Shown in pieces: positions 11,873 through 24,562 of a stretch of 64,000 nt of DNA (positions within the stretch are counted from its first letter, which is position 1; each line of letters starts with the position of its first letter). The notes under the pieces are model-generated. The model ran no database searches and was not told the origin of the DNA. It saw only the letters and a program-made list of their open reading frames with translations. The position numbers and the translations under genes are program-made. Origin of the DNA: Henckelia pumila (lineage: Eukaryota; Streptophyta; Magnoliopsida; Lamiales; Gesneriaceae); NCBI RefSeq assembly GCF_033568475.1, contig NC_133120.1, positions 91,344,151-91,408,150 on the forward strand, in the 5' to 3' direction.

Positions 11873-13155
11873 ATGGGGAGAGGGAAAGTGGAACTGAAAA
11901 GAATAGAGAATCCCACAAACAGGCAAGTAACATTCTCAAAGAGAAGGAATGGTTTGCTAAAGAAAGCTTTTGAGCTATCAGTTCTTTGTGATGCTGAGGT
12001 TGCACTTCTCATTTTCTCTCCTTCTGCCAAAGCTTATCAGTTCTCTAGTCATGAGTATGTGATCTTTACTTTTTATATATATAACATTCCTTAATTTCTA
12101 TAAATATATATCTTCTTCTTCTTCTTTTTTTATAATTATTATGAACTATATATTGTGATGAATATATATAAGTTTAAGGGTTTGTGAATGCAGCATTCAT
12201 AGGACTATAGCTAGGTACAAAAGTGAAGTGGGAATTACTCAAACAAATGATCAAGGCTTCTCAACCATGGAGGTATATATATATATGTACTGTCGTAATT
12301 TATACAACTTTGAATTAATTGATGCACTAGTATAACTCTTTTTTTTTTTTTTTTTTTTTTTTTTGGGGACAAAGGTGTGGAGGAATGAAATTGATGATCT
12401 GAGGAGAACAGTAGCTGCTTTGGAAGCAAGAGATAAGTGTGTAATCTATTCCATATTAATAATTATTTCACCAAATCTCCATTTTTTTAATAATTAATTA
12501 ATTAAGCAGCATATATTATCAAATTAGTAATGTGCACGTTCTTATTTGTATTTTGTACGTACTACTTAAAAGGCATTTTGCTGGAGAAAATCTAGCAGGG
12601 CTAGGTATGAAAGACTTGAAACAACTGGAACGCCAGTTGAGGATCGGTGTCGAACGTGTTCGATCTAAGAAGGTAAGTGGTATCTAACAACGTAACAGTA
12701 TTAGGAATAAATTTACAAGTTTTTTTTGCTAAAACATTCGATGTACGAATATCTTAAATTTCACAGAGGCGTATCGTTTCGGAACACATAAACTACCTCA
12801 AGAGAAGGGTAAGAAGATTTCATATTTGATCCTAATTTTTTTAATTCAATAGCAATTACAAAATTGAAGGAACCATAATTAAAATTTTGGTATTTTATTA
12901 TTATTATTATTTTTAATGCAGTATAGAGATCTTCAAGAAGAGAACAATCATCTCCAAAAGAAAGTGGGCATTTACAGTTAATTATGTGATTAAGTGTTTA
13001 GTTGTGTTTAATGGTGACCAAATTTTTTAAGGCATTTAGGTTTCTTTTTTTCTTTTTCTTTTTTTTTTTTCATTTCATTGTTTTTGAAGGTTAAGCAGAA
13101 TGAGCTTCAAGAAAGCAACACAAGCTCAAGTGTTTTCGAAGCAAATGCAACTTGA
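11873..13155 (+). CDS. MIKC-type MADS-box transcription factor, TM8-like
   Basis: Seven exons splice in phase: 11873-12054, 12194-12272, 12375-12436, 12573-12672, 12767-12808, 12922-12963 and 13090-13155. Lengths 182, 79, 62, 100, 42 and 42 are the classic MIKC exon sizes, and every intron is GT-AG. The product is 190 residues: MADS domain 1-60 (starts [23 protein letters not shown] binding and dimerisation), intervening region, then a K domain with leucine-rich helices (about 87-170) and a very short C-terminus ending at the TGA at 13153. The [13 protein letters not shown] start, the KSEVGITQ linker, the [21 protein letters not shown] box and the short tail resemble tomato TM8 more than SEP, AGL6 or SOC1 types. 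The subfamily is from memory and less certain than the MIKC call. It would act in the nucleus as a dimer on CArG boxes. No disabling mutation is seen. Confidence 0.9.
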
Positions 13156-14824
13156 GCATGGCAAAGGTGAATATCTAGCATTAATTTAATTTTACTATCC
13201 ACAATTACACAAATAATTATATTGTATGAACATTTTTTCTTTGCTCGATTTGAAGGATCGAATCGAAGAATTCATAGTGGATGAAGGCTCGTTCTGCGGT
13301 TTCAGCTAAGCTTGGTGTTTGGGTTTTTTCCCCTTAATTTAATCTCTACAAATATTTGGCGTTCGTTTTAGTTTTGATTTTTCAGCTTCGTGGGTGGGTA
13401 TTTAATGTTGAATTTTCGAACTTTAAAATATTTGCGTTATATATATGAGTATTGATCGATTTGTAATATGTTTGCATCGTAGTTACATTTATTAATGGAA
13501 GGAATTATAGAAATTGCTGGCATTAATTAATTTCACAAAGTGCTCATAACACAGTTATTATATACGCGTTAAATGACTAGCTACAAAAATTGCTGTCAAA
13601 GCTGCTTGAATAAAAAGAACTCTATACGCGTAAAGATATTTAATGTGTGTGGAAAAATCGTATTTTTGGTATTTGTTTATTTACAATTTTGATTATCTAT
13701 ATTATAAAGTTTATATATAATCAAGTTTGTATTTTTCTATTATTGTGAAAAAAAAAAGTTTGTATTTTTCTATTTTTGTTAATTTTAGTCATTTTTAATA
13801 ATGATATATTTATACATGTCAACGTCACATGACACTGCATTAGTAAGTGTTACATTAAAAAAAAAGATTAAAATTTTAAAACAAAACAAAAATAAAAAAA
13901 AGTATTGAAATTCAACTTCTATATAGATGATTAAAATGGCCAAAAAAAACCAATGAAAATGGCAATTTTCCTTTAATATATTATACGAACTGGAATAAAT
14001 TGTTTTCTCATATATATTTGAACATAGAAGATCAGACAATTCAATTATATTTGGAAAAATAAAAATCAATTCAGCGTTTGTTTCCATCTGAATGGCCTTG
14101 TTTGGTGTATCTCGGTCAATGAACTTTCCAAGAACCAACTATATATGAAAATTATTCATTACTTTTATCATTTGTAAATGAAAACAACATTTTATTCGTT
14201 ATTTTAATAATCTTAATAGTCAACTTAATTTATAGTTATCAGTGATACAAACTGGGTTGGTTAATAATTCAGCAGGTTGAGTGTTTTACTAGAAAAGTAC
14301 TTCACTAGCTACTCTATTTTTAATTTCCTGAAACTTCTAGTCCAAATCTTTGAATTTCGAGAAGAATACATCAAATGAAGTAGATGTTAATTTAATATTG
14401 GACCATATTCAATAAATTAAGCTTTTTAAAAAAATGATTGAATTAGTAAGATGACAAAATTAAAGACAGTAATATTCATCGATCTCAACTCTTAATTATT
14501 CATCATATTTATGATATGTCAAAACATATATAGGTTCTTGATATAATTTTTAAAAATTGGAGGTCAAGATTATTAAACAACTAATCATCGAACTCGACGC
14601 TTCGTCTCAAATTTGAGACCTTAATGTCAAATGGACTAAAATCATTGGTTGTTCTTGATTTTTCAGAAGTGCACAACATGCGAATTTTATATTTGAAGAA
14701 AACATTTTTTTTAGCCGGCAAAACACTTTGAAACCCTTTTATATTAAATTTTTTTAGAAAGGGACATCCTAATGTCGTTGCATTATGTGGGAATATATTT
14801 TTCAATCTATATAAATGAAACCTT
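13156..14824. other. Intergenic sequence after the MADS-box gene
   Basis: The first few hundred bases are the probable 3' UTR. A potential extra splice donor near 13168 could extend the transcript past the stop. Beyond that I see only AT-rich sequence. An open frame of 121 codons on the minus strand (14581-14946) has no recognised motif, and I do not call it. Confidence 0.45.
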
Positions 14825-15031
14825 TTGAATGAGAGCGGAGACTTGAACATTTCAATTGCAATTTTTTTTTCTTTATTTTCCCTATTTAGCACTCTCTCTT
14901 CTGTGATTATTTTCTCCTTCATGCTTTGTAAAGCTTGTGAATCCAATTATGGCATGAATATAAATGAAAACAGAGCAATCACTGGTATAGCGCGAAAATT
15001 TCTTGATCCTAATCTCCACTTTCATTCGTAG
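14825..15031 (+). CDS. Hypothetical small secreted peptide (weak)
   Basis: The frame encodes 68 residues. A hydrophobic stretch (about residues 9-33) is followed by a small, cysteine-containing segment that looks like a signal-peptide cleavage region, then a short polar tail ending in ARKFLDPNLHFHS. That layout fits plant secreted peptides, but the tail matches no peptide-hormone family I know. The surrounding composition gives no codon bias, and a chance open frame is about as likely. Confidence 0.18.
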   Translation: MNESGDLNISIAIFFSLFSLFSTLSSVIIFSFMLCKACESNYGMNINENRAITGIARKFLDPNLHFHS

Positions 15032-15034
15032 AAA

Positions 15035-15659
15035 ATACAGGTAATTTATGGGTAATGTTAGTTCTTGTGGTTACATAGTTTAAATTTATTCCTTGTGGGG
15101 TAATGTTTTTTCTTTGCAATGGAATGAATGCATGTAATTTATCAGTTTCTTCGTCGTTTTTAGAGAACTTATTTGTTGATCAAGTTACTCATATGAAGTT
15201 CTATGATGTTGGAATGGTTCAATCAAATCAAATATCCCAAGAATCACTTGGCTTCTATGTTTTGATTGAGCCGTGCCAATATCATATCATTATTACATGA
15301 TGTTATTTTCTAAAAGTGAATATTATAAACTTCACCACAATTGATATAGAAATTGCATGACATAATGCATAGTGGACTTCAAATCTACTTGGATTTCGTC
15401 CGTGTTGGCATATCAAGTCAATGTATTTGAAATCAATCAATTCAAGTACAATTTGAAGGATTTGTTTTTTTTAAAAGAAGAAAATGAATAGAAACATAAT
15501 TGAAAACAGAGTTTTATATAAAGTATTAGCGTGAACATCTAAATTTAAAACCAAAAAAACATTGATGATATGTTCACGCAAATATCTGGAATAAAAATAT
15601 AGCAAGAGTGCTAGTTTTGATATATCATAGAACGAGCCCAAAGAGCATATTTCCTAGTA
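15035..15659. other. Intergenic sequence
   Basis: No supported gene. The sequence is AT-rich with scattered short open frames. Confidence 0.45.
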
Positions 15660-15816
15660 TTATAGTGCTGGCCAGATAAGTGCAGCCGCTGTTACATTAT
15701 TACCAGTGTATATTGGATCGGGCCAAAAAGGAACATCTGTTACAGAGTAGCACATGCTATTAGTGCAATGCTCATAATAAAAACATCCTTGCCCAGCTTG
15801 TCCAGAATCTTTTAGA
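15660..15816 (-). pseudogene. Possible exon or gene fragment, unrecognised
   Basis: A minus-strand frame of about 50 codons ends in TAA at 15662-15660. It is less AT-rich than its flanks and encodes a cysteine- and tyrosine-rich segment (GQGCFYYEHC, then SVTDVPFWPDPIY, then AAALIWPAL). A candidate acceptor AAAAG precedes it. It lies downstream of the mutase gene on the same strand, so it could be an exon of an unannotated gene, a broken copy, or chance. I do not recognise the family. Confidence 0.22.
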
Positions 15817-16088
15817 TATAAAAAAAAAAAGCCATAATCAATTGAGAGAAAGTGAACAAACTAAAATCAAATTCATTCAACTTATACTATAACATTCAGT
15901 TATGTAATAATAAATCCTTGTATCATAATTGTTGTACCCACCAGATTTAAATATCAAAATGACTTAAAAATCGGATTAGATAACTCATTGTTGCAATACT
16001 ATAATTGAAAGACGAGCACGGAATCTCTAGATTCGGTGAACTATGAAAAAGTTTGAGAAAATATAGAACCAATCCAAGACAGTGAAGT

Positions 16089-18287
16089 CTACTTCTTCTT
16101 AGAAGCCGAAGCATCCTTCTTGCCATCGAGTGACAGAGCCCCCAACTGACTAGTCGAGTTGATTTCATCCCACGCCTCGATCCATGTCACCATGGCATCG
16201 GCAAGCTTCTGGAAGTAGGGGTCAATTGTGCCGAGCTTCTCCTTGACAAGCTTGGAAAGCTCGATGTAACACTTTTGCACGGTGGTGCTGTCCTTGGGAA
16301 GGGTAACGGATTGGAAGAATGGAATGATATCTTCTTGCCAGTATATTCCCTTGTATTCCTTCTTCAGATTGACAAATGGGTTGCTAGCTTTGCTGTGCCA
16401 GATATATGGGAGACCAGTCTTCACTCCTAGACCCAAGTGGTCGCAAATAACCTGCATTTTATTGTCAACTCTTTTGAGTTCTAAGAAATAAATCTTCAAT
16501 TTGACCCTGTTTTTGCATGCCAAAAAGCACGATTTTTTCTTTGTTTGAACTACATTTGCGAAGATAAGCAGGATGAGAAAATGTCTTCATTGTCAGAAAC
16601 ATGGCATCACATATATACATGTATATACATATGCAAGGGGAGCTCAATGTGTAGGCCAAAAACTCCAACATCTAGGCACTCCATTTTCGATAAGATTTAA
16701 CATTAAACGGGTGTATAAGAATAAGGGCAAAACTTGAAAATTTTGGAGAAATATAATTTTATCCTTTGGAAGGAGGGAGGGTCACCATGCTCACTTGCTC
16801 AGTCCACCTATATATTCGCCCACACACAAATGGCAATGAGAATCATTAAAGTAAGCAACCTAAATCTCTGATCATGAAGCCGACACTTCGTCAAAGTGAG
16901 AACATGTAAACTGTGGGCAAAGAGTGAAAGGAGATCATGTGAAGAGGCTACCTTAGTACACCAGCCAGCCCACATGTCGTCGTATCTCCCAATAGGCTGG
17001 CCATCACCCATGAGCCCGAAATACATTGCAGGGCCAATAAGATCTCTATTGAATCCAAGATTCATACCGCACATGGGGAACAAAGTGCCCTTAGGAATAG
17101 TCAAAACAGCATCAACATACCTACGTTTACAAACCAACATCAGCCCACATGTACTACTATCTTGCAGTATCTAGAGACAATATATGATACAAAAATGCGA
17201 AACAACCTCGTGTTGCGTTCCCGAGGTTTAACAAGCTGAGTCGGGGCATCATAATCAGGAATGTTGAGCCAGAGTCCATGAGAAACCGCAGTTGGCACAC
17301 CTTCCCGCATGCTAAAAGGGTATCCACGCACGAAATCCGCTCCTTCTCGGAATGGATCATACAGTGTGTTGAAAAACAAAGGAGTGGATGGAGTGAGCAG
17401 ATTGTGAATGTGTTGAGCCAATGCATTGATGTCTTCACCAGTTGGATCTTTGGCCACCTTTTTACATTTCATGAAACATTGCAGAAATTTATCATCATTT
17501 TAATAACAATTAGCGAATATAACTACTGAAGGGTTGAATACATTACTACGCAGAATGAATTAGAGAACGTTCAAGATCCACGTTTGTCCATGTCAGAAAT
17601 ATTGGTGAAAACAGATACCAAGCTTTATATAATATATTGGAGAATCGAACGAATTACATGATAAACAATATACAAAAATTGGAAAACAATACACATACGA
17701 ATTAAAAGATCATACATGTACGTACAATTCTGGTATACTTTGTTCAGCATATTCTACGCCAGACATAATATAAGCATGTTCAAACGTATAATACATGGAG
17801 AGTTCCCTCTAAAACAAATCTAAAAGGAATATCTTTCATTTTTCAAAGCACATACTGAATGACCGTTGACTTCCCAGATCCCTAAAACCCGAAAAGGAAT
17901 AGAAAAAAAAAAAAGGGAATTCACAAATTAAAAATCCAAGAATCAGAAAAACAAAGAACTTACAAAGCAATCATCATCAATGGTGAAGATATACTTCTTC
18001 TTGGACACCATGAATCCGAAGCACCTGCAAGCAGAATCCTTGAAGGAGATGCAAGACGCCTTAGGGCCAAGAATCCTGTTGATATCATTCCGATTGTAGA
18101 GCTCATAGTCAAATCCCTCGGGAACCTTGATGACCTTGGTGGGATCTCCATCTTGGACAATGATTAAGTGGTAGTGCTGAAAGAAGGGCCTCCACATTTC
18201 CAAGAAATCGAGGTTTCTGATGGTGGGTATGACTATATCCAACTCATCCTTGAGCGGCGGCACCACCGGCGTTGCTGGCTTGGACAT
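16089..18287 (-). CDS. RGP: UDP-arabinopyranose mutase / reversibly glycosylated polypeptide
   Basis: Four exons on the minus strand: 17964-18287, 17207-17457, 16952-17120 and 16089-16451. All junctions are GT-AG and the phases add up to a 368-residue protein, within the family's usual 355-370. The enzyme converts UDP-arabinopyranose to UDP-arabinofuranose for cell-wall arabinans and arabinogalactan proteins and works on the cytosolic face of the Golgi, usually in complexes. Visible family marks are the start [19 protein letters not shown], the metal and nucleotide site IDDD (103-106), [11 protein letters not shown] (about 151-161), which holds the conserved arginines linked to autoglycosylation, and the block [20 protein letters not shown] in exon 3. 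The lysine-rich tail ends [10 protein letters not shown]. No frameshift or premature stop is seen. This is the class 1 (mutase-active) type rather than RGP5-like, judging by the motifs. Confidence 0.95.
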
Positions 18288-18355
18288 GGTGGATGATCTG
18301 TGAGCCTTTTTCCGAATCAGATCTTGGAGTGGTGATGGCGAAGTGGTGGGAGAGA

Positions 18356-18362
18356 ATTTATA
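18356..18362 (-). promoter_or_regulatory. Probable TATA box of the mutase gene
   Basis: On the minus strand the bases read TATAAAT, about 70 bases before the ATG at 18287. This is a normal spacing for a short leader. Confidence 0.5.
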
Positions 18363-19930
18363 GGGGTGAAAATGGTAACGAGGAAGGAGTGACTAAAGAC
18401 AGCATCAGATTATACATACATTAACAGGGTGGAACACATTCAACGTCCACTTAATACCATAAAAGCAAATAAATAAAAAATCCCTTAAATTAAATTATTT
18501 ACCACCAAAATATTATATCAAAGTTTTAAGTTTGGGTATCAAATCAGATAAAAAGAACGAATCTTTTTCTATGAACTGAAGAACCTGATTTATACTAAAA
18601 TAATCAAATCAATTCAATTGGAGTATATAGATTGGTAAAAAAAAAAAAAAAAGGTGTAATCTTTTTCTTCGGCTTGGTCTATTATCGATTTATTTTTAAA
18701 GTATATACAAATTAATTAAGTTATGGATTTTATTCAACTTATAACGAGGATTTTGTAAATTAGATCATATATGTAAAACCACTGTCCTAAAAAATTAATA
18801 AAGGATTTTCAATGAACTTCACGTATATTTATAAATTTCTACACATACACTACATGTAGTATCTATAAAATAAATAAAGGATTTTCAATAGACTTCACGT
18901 ATATTTATAAATTTCTACACATACACTACATGTAATATCTATACAGGTAAAGTGAAACTTTTCAGCTCTTTTTTAGGATTTAGTTCAACCTATCTAATAA
19001 AAAATCTAACCACTCATGATTTATCATGTCAACAGTATAATATTTATTATGTATATAAGTTGAAATATAGACACTCAGTATAAATAATTTGGATACTACT
19101 GTATCTCGTTCACATTTGGAGAGGGGGTGGGTTTTGAAACGTTTTTAGATTGACTTTTAGGTGTTAATTTCACATGGGGCTGCCTGTCTTCTCACGTTTC
19201 TACGCCGATTATTGAAGTTGAAGTTTTGCTTGTACATTATCATATAAAATATTCTGATTGTTTATTATTATTATACACGTAAAATGGGGGTAACAATGTA
19301 ATTCCGCAAAAGATTGAGGCCGATGTCCGTAACATAGGGGGTAATATTGTAATCCGGAAAAGATTGAGGTTATTATATCATTTTCAAACTGTGTAAATAC
19401 TAAATAGGATATATATATATAAATATATATATATTTTTTAATCTATATAAAAAATCTGACTTTTAGATACTATTTTTTATTTTATCAAAATTATTCGGAT
19501 GTGATATATATTACACTTTTTTTGTTTTTTTTTAATTTCAAAATTTTAAATTACAGTTTAATTCATTCATAATTTTTGAAACTATTATATTATTCTTATT
19601 TGAATATAAATCAAATTAATTAAAAAAATATTATACAAACACACAACGCGTGCATCAATACATTAATATATATAAAAGATCAGCTAATCAGATTCATAAG
19701 TTAATTAAGATTGTTGTCGAGAAGACCGAGCTATTTTTTCTTCTTTAATCTTTGTTGTAATTGTAATTCTAATTTTTAGTCATGCATGGTTTGTTTTACG
19801 TACGTTGGAAAAAAATATAATCGGTCCCGATTTAAAATTTTCTGGGTCATATTATTAATTAACTACATATTAATATCAATGATTATATTTTATTCCCGTA
19901 AAATATGAATTTCGATATTTAAATTTTGAG
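18363..19930. other. Intergenic sequence with two local tandem duplications
   Basis: A 76-base unit is duplicated at about 18797-18948 (AAGGATTTTCAATGAACTTC in both copies with one or two changes). A second, shorter direct pair lies at about 19286-19370 (AAAAGATTGAGG shared). No gene is visible. Confidence 0.6.
18797..18948. repeat. 76-bp tandem duplication
   Basis: Two nearly identical copies offset by 76 bases (AAGGATTTTC at 18801 and 18877). They differ at very few positions. Confidence 0.85.
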
Positions 19931-20250
19931 TTTCAGGCGAGTTGGTAAGACCTGAGCTGACGTAAGAAGAGATTCTCGAGCATTGTGAGTTCGATCCTCG
20001 TGTGGAGCATATTTTCTACTGAAATATTGTGGGGGTATGTTCTGGGGGTTGGGTCATGTTGCTTCCTCCTTCAGGCCTCTATCGCTCGTGCATATTTCTC
20101 GATTTAACCTTTGCATGATTCAATGGGTCTCTAACTCATGTGAAATGAGGTCCCTTTCAGGTCAATCCTGTTTTAAGAGGAATGATTTTAATAATCTAAT
20201 TCAGATAATAACAACACAACTTGCATCGGTGATTAGGAAGAAATATATAT
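19931..20250 (+). mobile_element. SINE-like element with tRNA-derived head
   Basis: An A-box-like AGGCGAGTTGG (19935-19945) and a B-box-like GAGTTCGATCC (19987-19997) are spaced as in a tRNA-type polymerase III promoter. The cloverleaf is not complete, so this is not a working tRNA gene. The following 250 bases are less AT-rich than the flanks and end in an AT-rich tail. I could not confirm a target duplication, so the end is approximate. Confidence 0.42.
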
Positions 20251-20985
20251 AATTTTTTAGCACCACGTTAAGAAAAATGGTGGGAATATTATGTCGGTTG
20301 ATTTTAATGATTTTATTTTTATTTTTTTTATGACAATGAAACTAGCTCGTAACTATATATAAATAAATAGCTAGAAAGAAGAAAGTATATTATCATTATG
20401 TTAATTAACAGTGTAACGAAACTGTTGACCTACGACTGGATGGATTAAAAGCGAGCGTTTTCCATTAAATACAACGTGGTGATCGATAACTTTAATTTTG
20501 TACCTTTAAGTTAGGCATAATCTAAATTAAATGACAAATTGAAATTAATATTTCCCCAAGAAAGTTGTGCATTAATTGAATATTGAAGTAAATTTTGGTC
20601 AGAATTCTTCAAATTAACTCAAAGGACGCACAACGTGCATTTTCCTTCAATTTGAAGGGGAAAAAAAGCATGAGCGAATTAAAATATGATTCTTATTCTC
20701 ATCACAAAAGTTAATAATCTCACGAGTCAATTTTGTGAAGTCAATTTAATAGTTGAATTATCCATTAATTACAATTTATTTCTCTCAATTTATTCATATG
20801 AGACGGTTTGATGGATCTTTATATGTGAGATGTATTGATTATGTCTATTTACAGTTTTTAAAAAAGTAATTATTTGGTATAAAAAGTAATATATATTTTC
20901 GTGAATGATCTAATTATAAGATCCATCTCATAAATTCTAATCCATTAAATTGTCTCATACAAATTTTTAGTAAAAAATGAATATT
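20251..20985. other. Intergenic sequence to the Copia insertion
   Basis: AT-rich with no coding motif. It ends at the target duplication TATTA of the Copia element. Confidence 0.5.
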
Positions 20986-20990
20986 TATTA

Positions 20991-22837
20991 TGAAAGAGTG
21001 GGTGCCCGATGAGCCAACTTGTGGCTAAGGGCTTTGATAACTCTATGTATAAACAATTTTTTGTTTAATATAATTTACACTTTTATAATGGCGTTTACTT
21101 TATCTTTTATCATATTATTATGTTGTGACATACTATAAGATGTTTAGATGAAGACCTTGAATATACTATAGTGTATGTAAGATGTGGTGGCACATGGGGA
21201 TGGCTATCATGAAACACATCTTATAGTCACTGTATATTCTAAACAGTTCCTAGTCGATTGAGCCGTCCGTTAATAAGGATAAGGATCGCTCGAGATTGAG
21301 ACTAGCATTTGCGATGCCGAGTACCACGTTTCATTGGTATGGAACATAGAGATGTTCAAAGCATGCAAATGGATATTCATACGATGAATGATCGAACTAC
21401 CCTATCCGGACTTTCCAAGTGGTTATCACTTATCGAGTGGATAAAGTCCGCGGTTTTGGTTGTACACCATTAGTCCTTACTACTTGAAACATCATTGAGA
21501 CTCTATATGCTAGTACTGTACTTTGACTCGTTTACCGACTCTATTGGGGTCATCAGGTGTCGGGATTGGGTACAGTTACGACACATATAGGAGTCGATGC
21601 TTTGTTGTCAAGGATTCACCACATACTTGCTAGTGTGGATATCCTATGGAATCTGAGGAGATATTAGTGTGACGAATCTCTGTCCAGAGTACATGATGTG
21701 TTTTAAGAAATGGTTTCTTAGTAGCACATGCGATGTCACTATTTGATCTTCAAGATGTATTGCATAGTTATCGAATCTCGAACGACTCTCGATTTACCAA
21801 TGGTTGTTGATTCGATCGGGATATATGGATGAAGGGACCGTACTGTACGCTAACCAAAATCTATTGGTTCTTGCAGGCACTATCAGTGATACCTAGGGAG
21901 TCATGGGGCGATGTTGCTAGGCGCTCTTACCATGATTCGATGGGCAAATCGGAAATTGTTGTTCCGAGTCACAAGGAGTTGTGAGCCCACGGCTTGCTGT
22001 ATCCCTGAACCATTGAGGGTCACACAAGTAATGGATTTTTAATCCACGTTGAGATAATTAAATTTAAAGAGTTAAATTTAGTGAATGAAGAAGTGGGACT
22101 TCTTATATCAGAGTAGAGGAGTAAGATTTCCTAAAATGACATAGTGATGGACATTTTTGGAAACCACTGAATTCGGATTCAGAAAATTTATCTTGACTTT
22201 AAAAGATGCAGAAATGGTTTCTGTGCACATTGGTGAAATTGGTTTATCAATCTGAGCCACGATAAATTTTATATTAATTTCTGAACATGCGGGCTTTGCT
22301 TGTCGGGCTTGAACTTATGACTAATGGGCCCTAAGCTGTTAGCAGCCCACATTATAAATAAGTTATTGCAGTACATAAATTACATAACAGAGGTCACAAA
22401 ATATTTTCGAAAACCCTAATTTTTCCCTCCTATGGCCGCCGCCCCCTCCCTCTCTGCTCGGAAAATTCCAGCCTGTGAATTTTGAATTTGCAGTCTGGTT
22501 TAACGGATCAAATTCGTTAATTCTCTTCGTAGAAAACTTCTGATAGATTTTCTAGTGCAATCTATCAGAGGGATTAAACCTCTGTTCGTGGACCTGATTG
22601 AAGAATTGTTCGTCCATCAGTTCCTGGGATATACAACAAGAGCAGAGTAATCTGTTGGTGTCCATAATCTCGTTTCGAGATTCAAGGTAAAAATTTATAA
22701 TTGTTATTTAATTTTTACACGCACAATTTAATCGTAAAATTTTGATACCCATGATATGGAATTGTTCCATATAAAATTTTCAAACTTTCGCTGTACCGGG
22801 TATCAATTCTGATTGATCTGATCAACGTTCTCCAACA
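20991..22837 (+). repeat. Copia-1 5' LTR
   Basis: Starts TGAAAGAGTGGG and ends CCAACA. A TATAAATA box at 22353-22360 marks the likely LTR promoter. The GC-rich GGCCGCCGCCCCC block near 22434 would be at the start of the transcript. Confidence 0.95.
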
Positions 22838-24562
22838 GTGGTATCAGAGCCAGGTTGCTCAGATCAAGCGATTAAATTAATCGATTGTACAAAAATTTTT
22901 TAAGCCTCGGTTTTTGAAACAAAATAAATTTTTAAAATAAAATTTTTTTTCCCGGGCAAAACACGGGCATCGATTGGATCGCTGCTCGAGGCAGCGATGG
23001 CAGCGACCGGCTGCCCGGGATCGTCCCGGGCGGCCCGGGAAAAATTAATTTTTATTTTAAATTAAAATTTTAATATGTTAAAATTCTATTTTTGGTCCGA
23101 TCGAAAATTGTTTTTGATTGGTCCACGAGGCGTCGGATCGAATTTTTCGAGTCCGAAAATTTTAAAATTGATTTTTGGATAAATTTGAATTTTTAGAAAA
23201 TTTAAAGATTTTATCCGTTAAATCAGATTTTATGAAATTAATTATTTTTGGTACAATTGATGATAAGATATGATCTTATGGAAATATTGAGTAAAATATG
23301 ATTTTATGTATAAAATTGGATTTTATATGTAAAATATGATTTTATTTGATAAAAAGATAAAATATGATTTTGTATGTAAAATAAGATTTTATATATGGAA
23401 TATGATTTTATCCTTTTAAATTTAATTGCCATTGCATGTTATCCAATAAATTAATTTTGAATTAAATATTATTGGATAAGGATGATCGATTGCCATGACC
23501 AATTTTGTAGGTGTATGTTAGGGAATTTACATTTGTTTTTATTGTTGTTGGATTTATTAATGGGCCTGGTTTATGGCCCAATATGAATTGTCATATGTAA
23601 TAAAAGTGGGTCTGGTTTATGGCCCGTTCCCACCCCTTAAAATGTATCCCCTACTTGTCATAGTTATTTATTGTAAATACATTAGACTTAGTGGGAGATG
23701 AAGATTTGAAGACGGAGGTGGGCCCAGCAGACAATAAAGACTGAAAAAATGTAAATTGGAAGCTCAATGTAATAGGATTGCATTGCATACCTGCATATTA
23801 CCTAGGATTGGACTTAGACTCGTGATTGGCAACCACGGGTCGATTAGAAATGGAATCGATCATCCTATATAATATATGATATTATCGTTGTATGCATGTT
23901 TTAGACTAAATTGTATGAATCCCGCAAGCATACAAATTTTAAATGATGAGACAAATTTTCAAAATTAAAATCCCTCATTTTAAATATGATTTAAAATTGA
24001 TATCAAGATTAAAAGGAAATTTAAATATTGTTTAAATGTTCCTACCTTCCATCAACGATCAATGTATGAGATGCTACCCGCGGATACGGTCTGGCTAATA
24101 TTATTGGGGGGGCCCGTTCGTCGGAAAGCTGTACATTAGATCGAAACATGTTGTAAGTTGGGTGGAACTCCCATGGGATCGGCTCATATTATTGGGGGAT
24201 CCACATGGCGACCGTCCATCACAACTTAATATTGATGGGTCATCTTGACATGTCACAATAAACGGCGTCATATTATTGGGCTCTTATCGGACATGAGGTA
24301 AAAACGTGGAGGTTACTTTGGAAGCAATTGGGCTCTACCTTTTGAAAATTATGATTGGCTGATATTATTCGGGACCATAGTTTGTCAATTGGACTCCATG
24401 TTCCCACTAAGAAAAACAGTTTCCCGTTTTCACTAGAGGGTAGTGAAATCGTTAAAATAGTGGGAGTGAGATTCATAAAATAAATTTCGCCTATTTTATG
24501 TCTTAGTAAATTAATTAAACAATCACTGATAATTGTCTGTTTCTTTTCAGTATTTCATAAAG
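22838..24562 (+). other. Copia-1 primer-binding site and long untranslated leader
   Basis: TGGTATCAGAGCC at 22840-22852 is complementary to the 3' end of initiator methionine tRNA, the usual minus-strand primer. The leader then has a GC-rich palindromic block (about 22950-23042, several CCCGGG sites), a stretch of degenerate AAATATGATTTTA repeats (about 23263-23418) and four spaced copies of a TATTATTGGG-type motif (from 24099, 24187, 24271 and 24363). No gene is seen before gag. Confidence 0.8.
24095..24375 (+). repeat. Four spaced TATTATTGGG-type motifs in the Copia-1 leader
   Basis: TATTATTGGG or a close variant starts at 24099, 24187, 24271 and 24363, spaced by 88, 84 and 92 bases. A GGCT or CGTC-like context precedes each copy. 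The fourth copy has TATTATTCGGG. Confidence 0.7.

Noticed and set aside
14581-14946. 121-codon minus-strand frame
   Set aside because: No motif, AT-driven composition and no splice context; likely chance.
19931-20005. Functional tRNA gene
   Set aside because: A- and B-boxes are present but the acceptor, anticodon and T stems do not pair properly; a SINE head is more likely.
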